A DNA stretch of 64,000 nucleotides from Sporosarcina aquimarina (GTDB lineage: Bacteria; Bacillota; Bacilli; Bacillales_A; Planococcaceae). The notes below the pieces were generated by a model. That model had not been told where the DNA came from. It ran no database searches and saw only the letters and a program-made list of their open reading frames with translations. A program made the translations under genes and the position numbers. Positions 16,867 through 26,743 of this stretch are shown piece after piece; the stretch's first letter is position 1; the number at the start of each line of letters is the position of its first letter. Location: the NCBI RefSeq assembly GCF_023715615.1, contig NZ_JAMBOM010000002.1:186001-250000 (forward strand), read 5' to 3'.

Positions 16867-18345
16867 ATGAACAACAATGAGAATGAATCTCGCAACAAAT
16901 TAACAACAGCTGCAGGTGCTCCCGTAGTTGATAATCAAAACTCAATCTCCGCAGGTCCAAGAGGTCCACTTCTTCTTCAAGATGTATGGCTTATTGAAAA
17001 GCTTGCTCATTTCGATCGAGAAGTCATTCCTGAGCGCCGCATGCACGCAAAAGGATCAGGTGCATACGGTACCTTTACTGTGACGAATGACATTACAAAG
17101 TACACAAAAGCAAAAATCTTCTCCGAAGTCGGGAAGAAAACTGAGATGTTCGCCCGATTTTCAACGGTTGCAGGTGAACGAGGCGCAGCTGACGCAGAAC
17201 GTGATATCCGCGGATTTTCATTGAAGTTCTATACAGAAGAAGGAAACTGGGATATGGTTGGAAATAATACACCAGTCTTCTTCTTTAGAGATCCACTCCA
17301 ATTTCCGGATTTGAATCACGCGGTTAAGCGTGATCCACGCACTAACTTAAGAAGCGCGACAAACAATTGGGATTTCTGGACATCACTACCGGAAGCACTT
17401 CATCAAATTACGATTTTGATGAGTGAACGTGGAATCCCACGTACCTATCGTCATATGCACGGCTTTGGTAGTCATACCTATAGCTTCATCAGCCCAGATA
17501 ATGAGCGGTACTATGTAAAATTCCATTTCCGCTCACAACAAGGAATTGAAAATCTGACAGATGAAGAAGCAAGTAAAACAATCGCAACAGATCGTGAAAG
17601 CCATCAGCGCGATTTACTCCTCAGCATCGACAATGGCGATTTCCCGAAATGGAAAATGTATGTTCAAGTGATGACAGAAGAGGAAGCAGCAAATATGCCT
17701 TACAATCCGTTTGACTTAACAAAGGTTTGGTATAAAGGCGACTTCCCTCTTATTGAAGTCGGTGAGTTTGAATTGAACAGAAATCCAGAAAACTACTTTG
17801 CAGAAGTAGAACAAGCAGCCTTCACTCCTGCAGCAGTCGTTCCAGGAATCAGTTTTTCACCTGACAAGATGTTGCAAGCTCGGCTTTTCTCTTATGGAGA
17901 TGCGCAACGATACCGTCTAGGTGTCAACCATCACCAGATTCCAGTAAATGCACCAAAATGTCCGTTCCACAGTTTCCATCGCGATGGTCAAATGCGTGTA
18001 GACGGCAACCATGGAAGCAGAACTTCATACGAGCCAAACAGTGTAGGTGAGTGGCAAGAACAACCTGATTTCAGAGAACCGCCATTGAAGTTGCATGGTG
18101 CTGCAGATCACTGGAATTTCCGTGAAGATGATGATGATTACTTCACACAACCAGGAAAACTCTTCAATCTTATGAATGATGAACAAAAACAACTGTTATT
18201 CAGAAACACAGCGGATAATATGGGCGATGCACCGAAAGAAATTAAAATCAGACACATCAAACATTGTCACTATGCGGATTCAGCTTATGGTGAAGGCGTT
18301 GCGAAAGCACTCGAGATTTCTATGGATGATGTACTCGTCAACTAA
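16867..18345 (+). CDS. katA: catalase
   Basis: A 492-residue small-subunit heme catalase that splits hydrogen peroxide. The active-site histidine is in [12 protein letters not shown] near residue 58, the asparagine in [15 protein letters not shown] near residue 132, and the heme tyrosine in [14 protein letters not shown] near residue 340. AGGAGG lies 8 nt before the ATG. A PerR box upstream fits peroxide induction. Confidence 0.97.
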   Translation: MNNNENESRNKLTTAAGAPVVDNQNSISAGPRGPLLLQDVWLIEKLAHFDREVIPERRMHAKGSGAYGTFTVTNDITKYTKAKIFSEVGKKTEMFARFSTVAGERGAADAERDIRGFSLKFYTEEGNWDMVGNNTPVFFFRDPLQFPDLNHAVKRDPRTNLRSATNNWDFWTSLPEALHQITILMSERGIPRTYRHMHGFGSHTYSFISPDNERYYVKFHFRSQQGIENLTDEEASKTIATDRESHQRDLLLSIDNGDFPKWKMYVQVMTEEEAANMPYNPFDLTKVWYKGDFPLIEVGEFELNRNPENYFAEVEQAAFTPAAVVPGISFSPDKMLQARLFSYGDAQRYRLGVNHHQIPVNAPKCPFHSFHRDGQMRVDGNHGSRTSYEPNSVGEWQEQPDFREPPLKLHGAADHWNFREDDDDYFTQPGKLFNLMNDEQKQLLFRNTADNMGDAPKEIKIRHIKHCHYADSAYGEGVAKALEISMDDVLVN

Positions 18346-18368
18346 ACGTTCGAGTTAGTTCATCATAT

Positions 18369-18419
18369 AAAAAAAGAACGTACAGGGATTTAGAAAATCC
18401 TCTGTACGTTCTTTTTTTC
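18369..18419. terminator. bidirectional terminator between katA and the deacetylase gene
   Basis: AAAGAACGTACAG pairs with CTGTACGTTCTTT, with A and T runs on the two sides. It serves both converging genes. Confidence 0.92.
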
Positions 18420-19941
18420 ATTTGTGTAATTCAGAAACAGTAACAAATTTGTATCCCTGGCTTTGTAAATATGCCATTACACTATCTAATCCTTCTGCTG
18501 TTGACGGATGGATATCGTGCATTAAAACGGTGCTACCATCATTAGTCGCCTTTTTCACTTCTTCTAATAACTTATTAGCATCCCGATACTTCCAATCTAA
18601 CGTGTCCACATTCCATAATGTAATCGGAGGAATAGTTTGTTTGCTCAACTGTTGCGTATAAGCACCATAAGGAGGTCGGAAAACAGTCGGCTTTTCCCCA
18701 GTCACTTTTTGGATGATGGCTGTGGTACGATTGATCTCCTCTAAAGCCTTTGCTAAAGGCATTTTACTTAAATCGGGGTGATTCCAAGAATGATTCCCGA
18801 CTTCATGACCTGCTGATTTCACAGCTTTAGCCGCCTCAGGATAATATTCCACTCGACTGCCCAGCATGAAAAACGTTGCTTTCGCATCATACTTTTTTAA
18901 CGTATCTAGTATTTGAAGAGTAGTTTTAGGATCTGGACCATCATCGAATGTAAGTGCAATTCTCTTCTCATGTGGTTTTTCTGCTTGAGGTGATGCATCC
19001 TCTCCACCTGCTTGCTGATCATCCTTAGCTCCTTCATTTTTAGAACTAGTTTCCTTATCTTTTCCATCCGGAGTATTCTCTTTCTTAGGAGTACTAGGTT
19101 TGTTGACTTTATCGTCACCAGCTTGAGATGCAGTAGCTACTTGAAATTCTGGTTTTAGCAGGTCATTCATTTCTTCGATGGGAATTGTTACAATCTGCGG
19201 TCCGGCTTTCCCATTTTTCAATGAGCCCCTTTCGAAGTAAAATACCATGGACTCCTCAGTAATCGCATAATTTTCATAGTTTCTCCAGTCAGGTTCCGTA
19301 CGGATCTGCATTTTGTCACTGATCAAACCCTCGTTTAGTTTGTCTGTTTGTTGGATAGTTTTTCTGACTCGCTCCGTCATTTTTTGCAAAGTACTTGGGT
19401 CTTCTTTGAAAACAGTTTGTATACCAAGCTGCTCGCCAGTTTTTGAATTCAAATGGAATGATTCAATTTCTGAAAGACGTTTACTTCCCTGAAGAGACTG
19501 GTTGTTCATCAAGACAAAAGAATAGTTACCTTTCTTATCTACATGTGTTTCATAAGAAATGTTCAATTCACTTTTTCTTTTGTTATCTTCTATTTTCACA
19601 TTGCGAATTTCTGCTAAATAGTTTTTCTTTGCTTGTTTAATATACGTGACCACATTCTCATTAAAGTCTTCATCTTTACTTTGTGGATATTGAACAGCAT
19701 ATTTTCCTAATGGGTCATTTGAGGTTTCAGTAACGATTTTAATACCATCATATTTGGAGTCTGACTTGTCCACAAGCACTTTATCTTTGTCAGATTTTGG
19801 ACTTTGGGCAGACTTTAATTGATTGTCAGAACTTCCTTTTGAAAAAACTAGTAGAATGGCTGTCATTGCTAAAAATACTATAATTGTTGTCAACAACACG
19901 TCGATTAATTTAAATCTTCCGTTCCCGAACATTTTTTTCAT
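18418..19941 (-). CDS. polysaccharide deacetylase with DUF3298-like domain, PdaC-like
   Basis: A 507-residue membrane-anchored cell-wall enzyme: a signal-anchor (residues 12-34), a DUF3298-like middle region (about 60-260), a Lys/Glu/Asp-rich linker (about 270-330) and a carbohydrate esterase 4 domain. The catalytic motifs TFDDGPD, HSWNHP, RPPYG, DTLDW and LMHDIH are all present. This order matches B. subtilis PdaC, a peptidoglycan N-deacetylase; which sugar is deacetylated cannot be read from sequence. It ends in the terminator shared with katA. Confidence 0.88.
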   Translation of the reverse strand: MKKMFGNGRFKLIDVLLTTIIVFLAMTAILLVFSKGSSDNQLKSAQSPKSDKDKVLVDKSDSKYDGIKIVTETSNDPLGKYAVQYPQSKDEDFNENVVTYIKQAKKNYLAEIRNVKIEDNKRKSELNISYETHVDKKGNYSFVLMNNQSLQGSKRLSEIESFHLNSKTGEQLGIQTVFKEDPSTLQKMTERVRKTIQQTDKLNEGLISDKMQIRTEPDWRNYENYAITEESMVFYFERGSLKNGKAGPQIVTIPIEEMNDLLKPEFQVATASQAGDDKVNKPSTPKKENTPDGKDKETSSKNEGAKDDQQAGGEDASPQAEKPHEKRIALTFDDGPDPKTTLQILDTLKKYDAKATFFMLGSRVEYYPEAAKAVKSAGHEVGNHSWNHPDLSKMPLAKALEEINRTTAIIQKVTGEKPTVFRPPYGAYTQQLSKQTIPPITLWNVDTLDWKYRDANKLLEEVKKATNDGSTVLMHDIHPSTAEGLDSVMAYLQSQGYKFVTVSELHK

Positions 19942-20118
19942 ATCTGTAAAACCCCTTCATACGCATACTTCCAAGTAATTCACGACATCAAATTCAGAAG
20001 AATTTCATTTCCATGGAAAAATCTAGTTTCTATATCTATACTAAATATTAGTACAAAAGTTGATAGATTACAATTGTTTCTAGTCGAATTTTGTTCACTT
20101 TTTCAGATTCGATTTTTG

Positions 20119-20127
20119 TGATATACT
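20119..20127 (+). promoter_or_regulatory. extended -10 promoter of trhO
   Basis: TGATATACT is a TGn-extended -10 element without an obvious -35. It leaves a leader of about 110 nt before trhO. The rest of the 302-bp gap 19942-20243 shows only this leader and the upstream region of the deacetylase gene. Confidence 0.5.
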
Positions 20128-20243
20128 GTCATTGTCCCGGATCTTGCAAATGCGGGTTGCTTTTATGTGTAAAAAACTGTAATTGCACCGGGCCGACTGT
20201 TTTACCCTATTGCAAAGTGAAAAAACAGAAGGTGGTTAGGACC

Positions 20244-21218
20244 ATGGAAAAAGAAAATTATCGAGTGTTGTTGTTCTACAAGTACGTTCAAATTGAAGAT
20301 CCCGAAGCATTTGCCGCGGAGCATCTCCAATTTTGTAAAGAAACCGGCTTAAAAGGCAGAATTTTAGTAGGCGAAGAAGGCATTAATGGAACATGCTCGG
20401 GTACCATCGCGCAAACTGATGCGTATATGGAACATATGAAGAGTGACCCACGATTTGAAGACCTTTGGTTTAAAATAGATGATTCAGAAGGACACGCATT
20501 CAAAAAAATGCACGTGCGTCCACGTAAAGAAATCGTCAATTTAAGCTTGGAAGATGATGTGAATCCTTTAGAAACTACAGGTACTTATCTTGATCCCGAA
20601 GAATTTCTAGAACAGATGCAAGAAGAAAACACAGTCGTCATTGACGCGCGGAATGACTATGAATATGATCTAGGTCATTTCCGTGGTGCCATCCGACCAG
20701 ACATCGAAAACTTCCGCGATTTACCTGATTGGGTTCGGGAAAACAAGGAGCAGTTTGAAGGTAAGAAAGTTCTTGCCTATTGCACAGGTGGAATACGCTG
20801 TGAAAAATTCACAGGTTGGTTGAAGCGCGAAGGATTTGAAGATGTAGGACAGTTACATGGCGGAATCGTCACGTACGGTAAAGATCCAGTTGCGAAAGGC
20901 CAATTATGGGATGGACAGTGTTATGTATTTGACGAGCGAATTGCAGTCCCTGTAAACCAAGTTGAGCACGTGATTGTTGGCCGTGATCACTTTGATGGTA
21001 CACCATGTGAACGCTATGTAAACTGTGCAAATCCTGAATGTAACGCCAAAATCCTTTGCTCCGAAGAAAACGAACATATGTATATGCGTAGTTGTTCCGA
21101 CGAATGTCGCACACATCCACGTAACCGGTATTTTGTTGAACACGACCTCACTAAAGAAGAGTTCAACGATCGCCTAGCAAAGATTGAAGCTAATCGTGCA
21201 GAAACACACGTTTCATAA
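20244..21218 (+). CDS. trhO: tRNA uridine(34) hydroxylase TrhO, rhodanese-like
   Basis: A 324-residue protein that hydroxylates uridine 34 of tRNA using prephenate and oxygen. It has an N-terminal acylphosphatase-like region ([26 protein letters not shown]), a rhodanese domain with the active-site loop CTGGIRCEK near residue 180, and a C-terminal cysteine cluster ([15 protein letters not shown] and CSDECR). AGGTGG lies 8 nt before the ATG at 20244. The frame is open upstream to 20091 but has no ribosome binding site there, and homologues start here. Confidence 0.94.
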   Translation: MEKENYRVLLFYKYVQIEDPEAFAAEHLQFCKETGLKGRILVGEEGINGTCSGTIAQTDAYMEHMKSDPRFEDLWFKIDDSEGHAFKKMHVRPRKEIVNLSLEDDVNPLETTGTYLDPEEFLEQMQEENTVVIDARNDYEYDLGHFRGAIRPDIENFRDLPDWVRENKEQFEGKKVLAYCTGGIRCEKFTGWLKREGFEDVGQLHGGIVTYGKDPVAKGQLWDGQCYVFDERIAVPVNQVEHVIVGRDHFDGTPCERYVNCANPECNAKILCSEENEHMYMRSCSDECRTHPRNRYFVEHDLTKEEFNDRLAKIEANRAETHVS

Positions 21219-21230
21219 TGAATGAAAATG

Positions 21231-21265
21231 GCGCATAGACGGCACCATCCGACTATGCGTTTTTC
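21231..21265 (+). terminator. terminator of trhO
   Basis: GCATAGACGG pairs with CCGACTATGC (one A-A mismatch) over CACCAT, followed by GTTTTTC. Confidence 0.8.
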
Positions 21266-21359
21266 TATGCCTGAATCTCCCCTTACTTGTAGTTAGATTA
21301 GGAACATTTCCTTTCTAAGTGACGTCATAGATTCAAGCACGAAATTGGAGGATGTACAA

Positions 21360-22184
21360 ATGGAATGGAGAAATATTTACAGAGGGTTCTTAATGGGTAT
21401 AAGTGATTTAATACCCGGGGTAAGCGGAGGTACTATTGCTTTTATGTTAGGTATTTATGACCGTTTACTCATTTCAATCAGTGGCATTTTCAGCAAAAAT
21501 TGGCGGAAACACATCGGCTTTCTCTTGCCTCTTGGCATAGGAATCGGTATAACACTATTACTGTTTAGCCGAGTAATCGAATTTTTATTAGAAAATTACA
21601 ATGCTCCCACACAGTTCTTTTTCATGGGGTTAATAATCGGAATTCTCCCGTTCATGGCTAAACAAGCAAAAATAAAATCAACGTTTAAAGTATGGCATTT
21701 TATTGTTTTACTGATTGTTGGTGTGTTGTTAGCGATGACAGCATTCATAACACCGGCTGATACCTCAATCATCACAACATTGACGCCGACTAATACAGTT
21801 GTATTGTTTCTATCCGGCTGGGCTGCGAGTACAGCCATGCTATTGCCAGGGATTAGCGGTTCCTTTGTACTTCTTTTGCTTGGTATGTATTCAACAGCCA
21901 TTGGAGCACTATCTGACTTCAATATCCCGATTATCATTGTAATTGGATTAGGTGTTGTTTTAGGTTTTATCATTAGCAGCAAAATTATCCATTACCTTCT
22001 CAACCAACACGCAACATTAACCTTTGCGATTATTATCGGTCTCATCGTCGGTTCTATTTTCGTCATTTACCCGGGTGTTCCTGAAAGTGGTACTCCGTTT
22101 GTTATGAGCGCGGTTGCACTAATTATGGGACTACTTGTCTCGAATTTGTTCAGCCCACCTGAGACAGATTCTAAAACGAAGTAA
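21360..22184 (+). CDS. DUF368 family polyprenyl-phosphate transporter (PopT-like)
   Basis: A 274-residue protein with about nine hydrophobic segments and two copies of the family motif: IPGVSGGTIAF near residue 20 and LPGISGSFVLLLLGMY near residue 165. DUF368 proteins (PopT) were shown to recycle undecaprenyl phosphate across the membrane, in parallel with the DedA protein UptA. The ATG at 21360 lies 8 nt after GGAGG; the upstream TTG at 21345 overlaps that site. Confidence 0.9.
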   Translation: MEWRNIYRGFLMGISDLIPGVSGGTIAFMLGIYDRLLISISGIFSKNWRKHIGFLLPLGIGIGITLLLFSRVIEFLLENYNAPTQFFFMGLIIGILPFMAKQAKIKSTFKVWHFIVLLIVGVLLAMTAFITPADTSIITTLTPTNTVVLFLSGWAASTAMLLPGISGSFVLLLLGMYSTAIGALSDFNIPIIIVIGLGVVLGFIISSKIIHYLLNQHATLTFAIIIGLIVGSIFVIYPGVPESGTPFVMSAVALIMGLLVSNLFSPPETDSKTK

Positions 22185-22223
22185 ACAAAAGCCCAGAAGA
22201 TCAGGTCTTCTGGGCTTTTGTTT
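22183..22223. terminator. bidirectional terminator
   Basis: AAACAAAAGCCCAGAAGA pairs perfectly with TCTTCTGGGCTTTTGTTT. It serves the DUF368 gene and the converging reductase gene. Confidence 0.93.
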
Positions 22224-22229
22224 GTTCAA

Positions 22230-23213
22230 TTATGAAAATACGCTTGTACTATGCAAAGGTTGAACTCGAGCTTTTGGATCAAGGTAGGCTTTCGCATTAT
22301 TCACAGCGATTGGTGCTTCACCAAGTCCAACAGCAATTAGTTTCACTTTTCCATCGTAATTAGTCACATCGCCTGCTGCGTAAATACCTTCTATATTCGT
22401 TTCCATCCGTGTATTTACAACGATAGAATTCTTATCCATCTCAAGACCCCACTCTTTAATAGGTCCAAGAGATGAGATATTTCCGTAGTTGACGATGACA
22501 TGATCCATCGGCAAGATTTCTTCAGTACCATCTTTGTGAACGATTTGTACTTCCTTCACCTTACCATCTTCCCCACGCAACGATTTAACAGAGCGGGACG
22601 TCAGGACATTCACCTTTGACTCCATTAATTGGTTAACACTTGTTTCATGGGCTGTGAATCGTTCACGACGATGGACGAGTGTAACATTTTCAGCAATGTC
22701 TTCAAGCATGAGTGCCCAGTCAACCGCTGAGTCACCGCCACCACATACAAGGACATTATGGTCTTTGAACATCGATAAGTCTTTGATGCCATAGTGCAGG
22801 CTTGTATTTTCAAAATGGACTTCTTCTTCGATTCCGATTTTGCGTGGTTGGAATGCGCCGATTCCAGCAGTCAACAAAATAGTTCTTGTTAAGTGCTCCC
22901 CTTTGTCTGTCTTCAAAACAAAGTGATCACCATCGCGTGTCGCTGACAGTGCAGCTTCACCTAGAAGAATTTCCGGTTTTGAATGATGTGCCTGTGTGAC
23001 CAAGTTAGCAACAAGGTCTTTCGCAAGAATTTTCGGGAATCCTCCGACATCATAAATGTATTTATCAGGATATAGCTCAATTAGTTGTCCTCCCAATTGA
23101 GGTAAGCTATCGATGATTTTAACTGACATTTCCCGCATACCTGCATAGAAAGAAGCAAAAAGACCTGTTGGCCCTCCGCCAATGATTGTAATATCGACGA
23201 TTTCTCGTTCCAT
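22230..23213 (-). CDS. ferredoxin--NADP reductase, YumC type
   Basis: A 327-residue thioredoxin-reductase-like flavoenzyme without the redox CxxC. FAD binding is marked by GGGPTGLFASFYAGMR (residues 10-25) and the C-terminal GIYAAGDVTNYDGKVKLIAVG; NADPH binding by CGGGDSAVDWALML. Such enzymes pass electrons from NADPH to ferredoxin or flavodoxin. The ATG at 23213 follows GGAGTG; an upstream ATG at 23282 lies before that site. Confidence 0.93.
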   Translation of the reverse strand: MEREIVDITIIGGGPTGLFASFYAGMREMSVKIIDSLPQLGGQLIELYPDKYIYDVGGFPKILAKDLVANLVTQAHHSKPEILLGEAALSATRDGDHFVLKTDKGEHLTRTILLTAGIGAFQPRKIGIEEEVHFENTSLHYGIKDLSMFKDHNVLVCGGGDSAVDWALMLEDIAENVTLVHRRERFTAHETSVNQLMESKVNVLTSRSVKSLRGEDGKVKEVQIVHKDGTEEILPMDHVIVNYGNISSLGPIKEWGLEMDKNSIVVNTRMETNIEGIYAAGDVTNYDGKVKLIAVGLGEAPIAVNNAKAYLDPKARVQPLHSTSVFS

Positions 23214-23351
23214 AGTAAACACTCCATTACTGAAAATTTTGTAGAAACTCCGGACGTTTTTGTTAAGAAGACGTCCCACCATTCGGTTCTACGTTTATTA
23301 TCCTCTATTTCAAATAGAATTTCACGTTTTTTGAACGAATTCAATACTTTT

Positions 23352-23660
23352 TTACTGATTATTTGTCGTTTCTTCTACTTTTTCTGCATTCTCTCTGCAA
23401 AACGCAAGGACTTCTTGAATTTCTTCATCTTCCAACTCAAAATCCAATGCTTGTTCTGTTCCTTTTTTAAAGAAGTAAGTTCCTGTAATCTTGTCCTCTT
23501 CACCATCCACAACATAGATTGTTCGGATTCCTGCAGCGTCTTCTTCTAATAATTCGTCTTCTTCATCGAACTCTAAAAAGAGATGAAATTCATACCGATT
23601 TCCCGTGAGGATTCCTGTTGGGTCTTTCAATTCTGAAACTGTAAACTGAGTAATATTCAT
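23352..23660 (-). CDS. small acidic protein, DUF6509-like
   Basis: A 102-residue, strongly acidic protein, with ELKDPTGILTGNRYEFHLFL near the N-terminus and FLEFDEEDELLEEDAAGIRTIYV in the middle. The pattern recalls the DUF6509 family of Bacillales, but I assign it from memory and the function is unknown. There is no signal peptide or membrane segment. The ribosome binding site is weak and far from the ATG. It lies upstream of the reductase gene in the same direction, 138 bp away. Confidence 0.7.
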   Translation of the reverse strand: MNITQFTVSELKDPTGILTGNRYEFHLFLEFDEEDELLEEDAAGIRTIYVVDGEEDKITGTYFFKKGTEQALDFELEDEEIQEVLAFCRENAEKVEETTNNQ

Positions 23661-23861
23661 AAGTATTTTGTATTCCCTTCTTCAAGCAATTTTAGATTCG
23701 TTCATGAGGACGTGCTTTCATCATACCACGAGAACTCTGTCCAGGATACATTTACACTTCATCCAATAAAATTGCTAATTGGACAAGTTCCTTTTTGCAT
23801 TTTCCAAGATTTTCAGGAACAATAGAGTAGAAGGTACATTATTATAGAGTGGGGGAAAATT

Positions 23862-25559
23862 ATGATTACGTTTGACGAATACCAGTACGCTCGTCCTGAA
23901 ATGGAAGACATCAAAAAGGAATTCACTGAACTTTTAAACGAGTTTCACAAATCGGATTCTTACGAAACTCAAAATGCAGTGATTGAGAAAATCAATGCAA
24001 TTGGAAATGACTATTCAACTCAATCGAATTTAGCTTACATCCGCTCTTCCATCGACACAAATGATCAATACTATCAACAGGAGCGCGATTATTTCGATGA
24101 AATCAGCCCAGAATTTCAAGGGCTCTCTACGGAATTTTACAAAGCACTGATTACTTCCAAGTTTCGGGAGGAGCTAGAAGAGAAATGGGGCTCTCAGCTA
24201 TTCGCTTTAGCAGAGAATTCCATAAGGGAATTTTCACCTGAAGTGATGCCACTGCTTCAGCAAGAAAATAAGCTGACTTCAGAGTATGCAAAACTTGTCG
24301 CTTCTGCGCAAATCGAATTCGACGGGAAAGAGTTGACTCTTGCTCAACTAGGGCCTTACATGGAGTCTACTGACCGCTCTGTTCGTAAAAACGCAATGAA
24401 CGTTCAGTATTCATTCTATGAGAAAAACGCTGAGAAGTTTGATGACATTTATGATCGTCTCGTTAAACTACGTGATGAAATTGCCAAGAAATTAGGATTT
24501 AATACTTTTACTGAACTAGGATATGTACGGATGTCCCGTGTTGGATATGATGCTGAGATGGTAAAGAATTTCCGCGACCAAGTTCGTGACTACATCGTTC
24601 CGGTTGCCAACAAGTTATATGATCGCCAAGCAGCACGAATTGGTGTGGATCGTCTCAAGTTCTACGATCAGTCACTCGATTTCCTAACGGGCAATGCAGT
24701 TCCACAAGGGTCTCCAGATTGGATTATTGAACAAGGTAAAGAAATGTATAAGGAACTGTCCCATGAAACAGATGAATTCTTTACGTATATGACTGAAAAG
24801 AAGTTGCTGGATCTAGTTGCGAAGAAAGGTAAAGAAGCTGGAGGCTATTGTACGTTCATTGATAATTATGATTCTCCATTCATTTTCTCAAACTTTAATG
24901 GAACGTCTGGCGACATCGATGTACTCACTCACGAAGCAGGACATGCATTCCAGGTCTATTCAAGTCGTAACATCGGCATTCCAGAATATGTGTGGCCAAC
25001 GAGCGAAGGAGCGGAAGTTCACTCGATGAGTATGGAATTCTTCACATGGCCATGGATGGAGCTGTTCTTCAATGAGCAAACTGATAAATATAAGTTCTCA
25101 CATTTAAGCAGTGGACTCCTTTTCTTACCTTATGGGGTAGCTGTAGATGAATTTCAACATGAGGTGTATAACAATCCTCAGATGACTCCGGCTGAGCGAA
25201 AAGCGGCTTGGAAGCGGATAGAGGGGATTTACTTACCAAAACGTGATTATGATGGCAACGAGTATTTAGAAAGCGGTGGTATTTGGCAGCGCCAAGCTCA
25301 CATTTACGAAATTCCTTTTTATTACATTGATTATACATTAGCACAAATATGCGCATTCCAATTTTGGAAAAAGGACCGTGAAGATCATGAATCTGCATGG
25401 AATGATTACGTCCATTTATGTAAACTCGGTGGTTCTAAGTCATTTACGGAATTGGTCAAAGAAGCGAACTTGATCTCTCCGTTTGAAGATGGTTGCGTTC
25501 AATCGGTGGTTGGTACTATCGAAGAGTGGTTGGACTCTGTGGATGATAAAGCTCTATAA
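23862..25559 (+). CDS. M3 family oligoendopeptidase
   Basis: A 565-residue cytoplasmic metallopeptidase. The zinc motif is THEAGHAFQ near residue 353, with the third ligand in GAEVHSMSMEFF about 25 residues on; YGVAVDEFQH and the C-terminal YIDYTLAQICAFQFW match the M3 (PepF-like) fold. It cuts short peptides. GGGGGA lies 8 nt before the ATG. Confidence 0.93.
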   Translation: MITFDEYQYARPEMEDIKKEFTELLNEFHKSDSYETQNAVIEKINAIGNDYSTQSNLAYIRSSIDTNDQYYQQERDYFDEISPEFQGLSTEFYKALITSKFREELEEKWGSQLFALAENSIREFSPEVMPLLQQENKLTSEYAKLVASAQIEFDGKELTLAQLGPYMESTDRSVRKNAMNVQYSFYEKNAEKFDDIYDRLVKLRDEIAKKLGFNTFTELGYVRMSRVGYDAEMVKNFRDQVRDYIVPVANKLYDRQAARIGVDRLKFYDQSLDFLTGNAVPQGSPDWIIEQGKEMYKELSHETDEFFTYMTEKKLLDLVAKKGKEAGGYCTFIDNYDSPFIFSNFNGTSGDIDVLTHEAGHAFQVYSSRNIGIPEYVWPTSEGAEVHSMSMEFFTWPWMELFFNEQTDKYKFSHLSSGLLFLPYGVAVDEFQHEVYNNPQMTPAERKAAWKRIEGIYLPKRDYDGNEYLESGGIWQRQAHIYEIPFYYIDYTLAQICAFQFWKKDREDHESAWNDYVHLCKLGGSKSFTELVKEANLISPFEDGCVQSVVGTIEEWLDSVDDKAL

Positions 25560-25594
25560 GAGTAGCCTGTAACCGAAGTGTTTTGCTCACTTAC

Positions 25595-25637
25595 AAAACA
25601 GCTCGTTATCTCCTTACGGATGATAACGAGCTGTTTT
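25595..25637. terminator. bidirectional terminator
   Basis: AAAACAGCTCGTTATC pairs perfectly with GATAACGAGCTGTTTT over TCCTTACGGAT. It lies between the peptidase gene and the converging MDR gene. Confidence 0.92.
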
Positions 25638-25640
25638 AAA

Positions 25641-26618
25641 TTATACTGTGAATACGATTTTACCGAACTGTGTACTGTCTTCCAGCATTCTGAATCCTTC
25701 AAGTGCATCTTCTAGTGGCATAGTGCGATCAATCACAGGACGAATGTTATGCTCTCTTGAAAAATCTAGCATCTCTCTCAACTCATCACGACTTCCCATC
25801 ATCGAACCGACAATTTCTTGTTGCTTATTGAAAAGTTCTCGTAGATCCAAGTCGATTACATCATCAGTGGTAGCACCGAACACGACTAATCGTCCACCTT
25901 TTTTCAAACATTCAAGAGAACGATTAAATGTGGCTTTTCCTACGCTCTCAATCACAAGGTCTATTGTTTCATCCTTCAACGCTTCGTTCCAATCTGCATG
26001 TGTATCGATTGCTATATCAGCCCCAAGTTTCAAAGCTTGCTCTCTCTTTTCATTACTTCTCGAAGTGACAATAACGCGAGCACCAATTGCTTTAGCAAAT
26101 TGGATAATGAATGTGACAACACCACTACCCGCGCCTGGGACGAATACAGTGTCACCTTTTTTTACTCCACCACGTGTCACAAGCGCACGAAAACCTGTCA
26201 GACCTGCTAATGCCATACTTGCTGACTCTTCCCATGATAAATAGGTTGGGCGTGGTTCTAGTTGTTCCTGTGATAGAACAATTTTTTCTGAGAAGGTTCC
26301 ATCATCTGGCATTCCGAGTGGACCAAAACCTTCAGGAGAACCATCACTTTTTTCAAACCAGTTAAGAGAAGGATTGACCAAAACTTCATCACCAACTGAC
26401 CATTTTGTAACCCCCTCTCCAACTGATTCGACCACTCCCGCTCCATCAGACCCTAGTATTATATCGTGTCCTTTGTTTTCCCTTCTAGCTGGTATGTATA
26501 AGTCTCTTCTATTAAGTCCAGCAGTCTTGATAGCCACTACGACTTCTCCTCTTTTTGCAATAGGTGTGGGCATTTCTCCTAGTCTAAGTCCGTTGTCTCC
26601 ATGAATAATCGCTTTCAC
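25641..26618 (-). CDS. zinc-type alcohol dehydrogenase-like MDR protein
   Basis: A 325-residue medium-chain dehydrogenase/reductase: N-terminal GroES-like fold (GLNRRDLYIPARR, GSDGAGVVESVGEGV) and a Rossmann domain (VPGAGSGVVTFIIQFAKA near residue 165). The four structural-zinc cysteines are absent, so it may be a quinone-reductase-like, metal-free member. The substrate is unknown. A GTG start at 26618 is chosen since AGAGG lies 9 nt upstream and MDR proteins usually begin MKAII; a TTG at 26624 is too close to that site. Confidence 0.85.
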   Translation of the reverse strand: MKAIIHGDNGLRLGEMPTPIAKRGEVVVAIKTAGLNRRDLYIPARRENKGHDIILGSDGAGVVESVGEGVTKWSVGDEVLVNPSLNWFEKSDGSPEGFGPLGMPDDGTFSEKIVLSQEQLEPRPTYLSWEESASMALAGLTGFRALVTRGGVKKGDTVFVPGAGSGVVTFIIQFAKAIGARVIVTSRSNEKREQALKLGADIAIDTHADWNEALKDETIDLVIESVGKATFNRSLECLKKGGRLVVFGATTDDVIDLDLRELFNKQQEIVGSMMGSRDELREMLDFSREHNIRPVIDRTMPLEDALEGFRMLEDSTQFGKIVFTV

Positions 26619-26702
26619 TGTCAACTTCCTCTCTACTATATAATTGTTAGAATCTTCCGGTTACCACCCCATCATAACGCATTTCAGAGAAAAGCAAAAA
26701 TA

Positions 26703-26737
26703 AAAAACACAATAGCCATGAAGGTCCATTGTGTTTA
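26703..26737 (-). terminator. terminator of the XRE gene
   Basis: AAACACAAT pairs with ATTGTGTTT, with an A run at 26698-26704 that gives a T tract on the minus strand. Confidence 0.75.
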
Positions 26738-26743
26738 GTTCTC

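Noticed and set aside
20091-20243. Extended N-terminus of TrhO starting at TTG 20091
   Set aside because: Homologues begin at [14 protein letters not shown] precedes the ATG at 20244 and nothing precedes 20091. Kept only as a weak finding.
25648-26244. Long open frame (198 codons) on the plus strand across the MDR dehydrogenase gene
   Set aside because: It is antisense to a clear dehydrogenase, rich in Ser/Thr/Pro, has no recognisable motif and no ribosome binding site.
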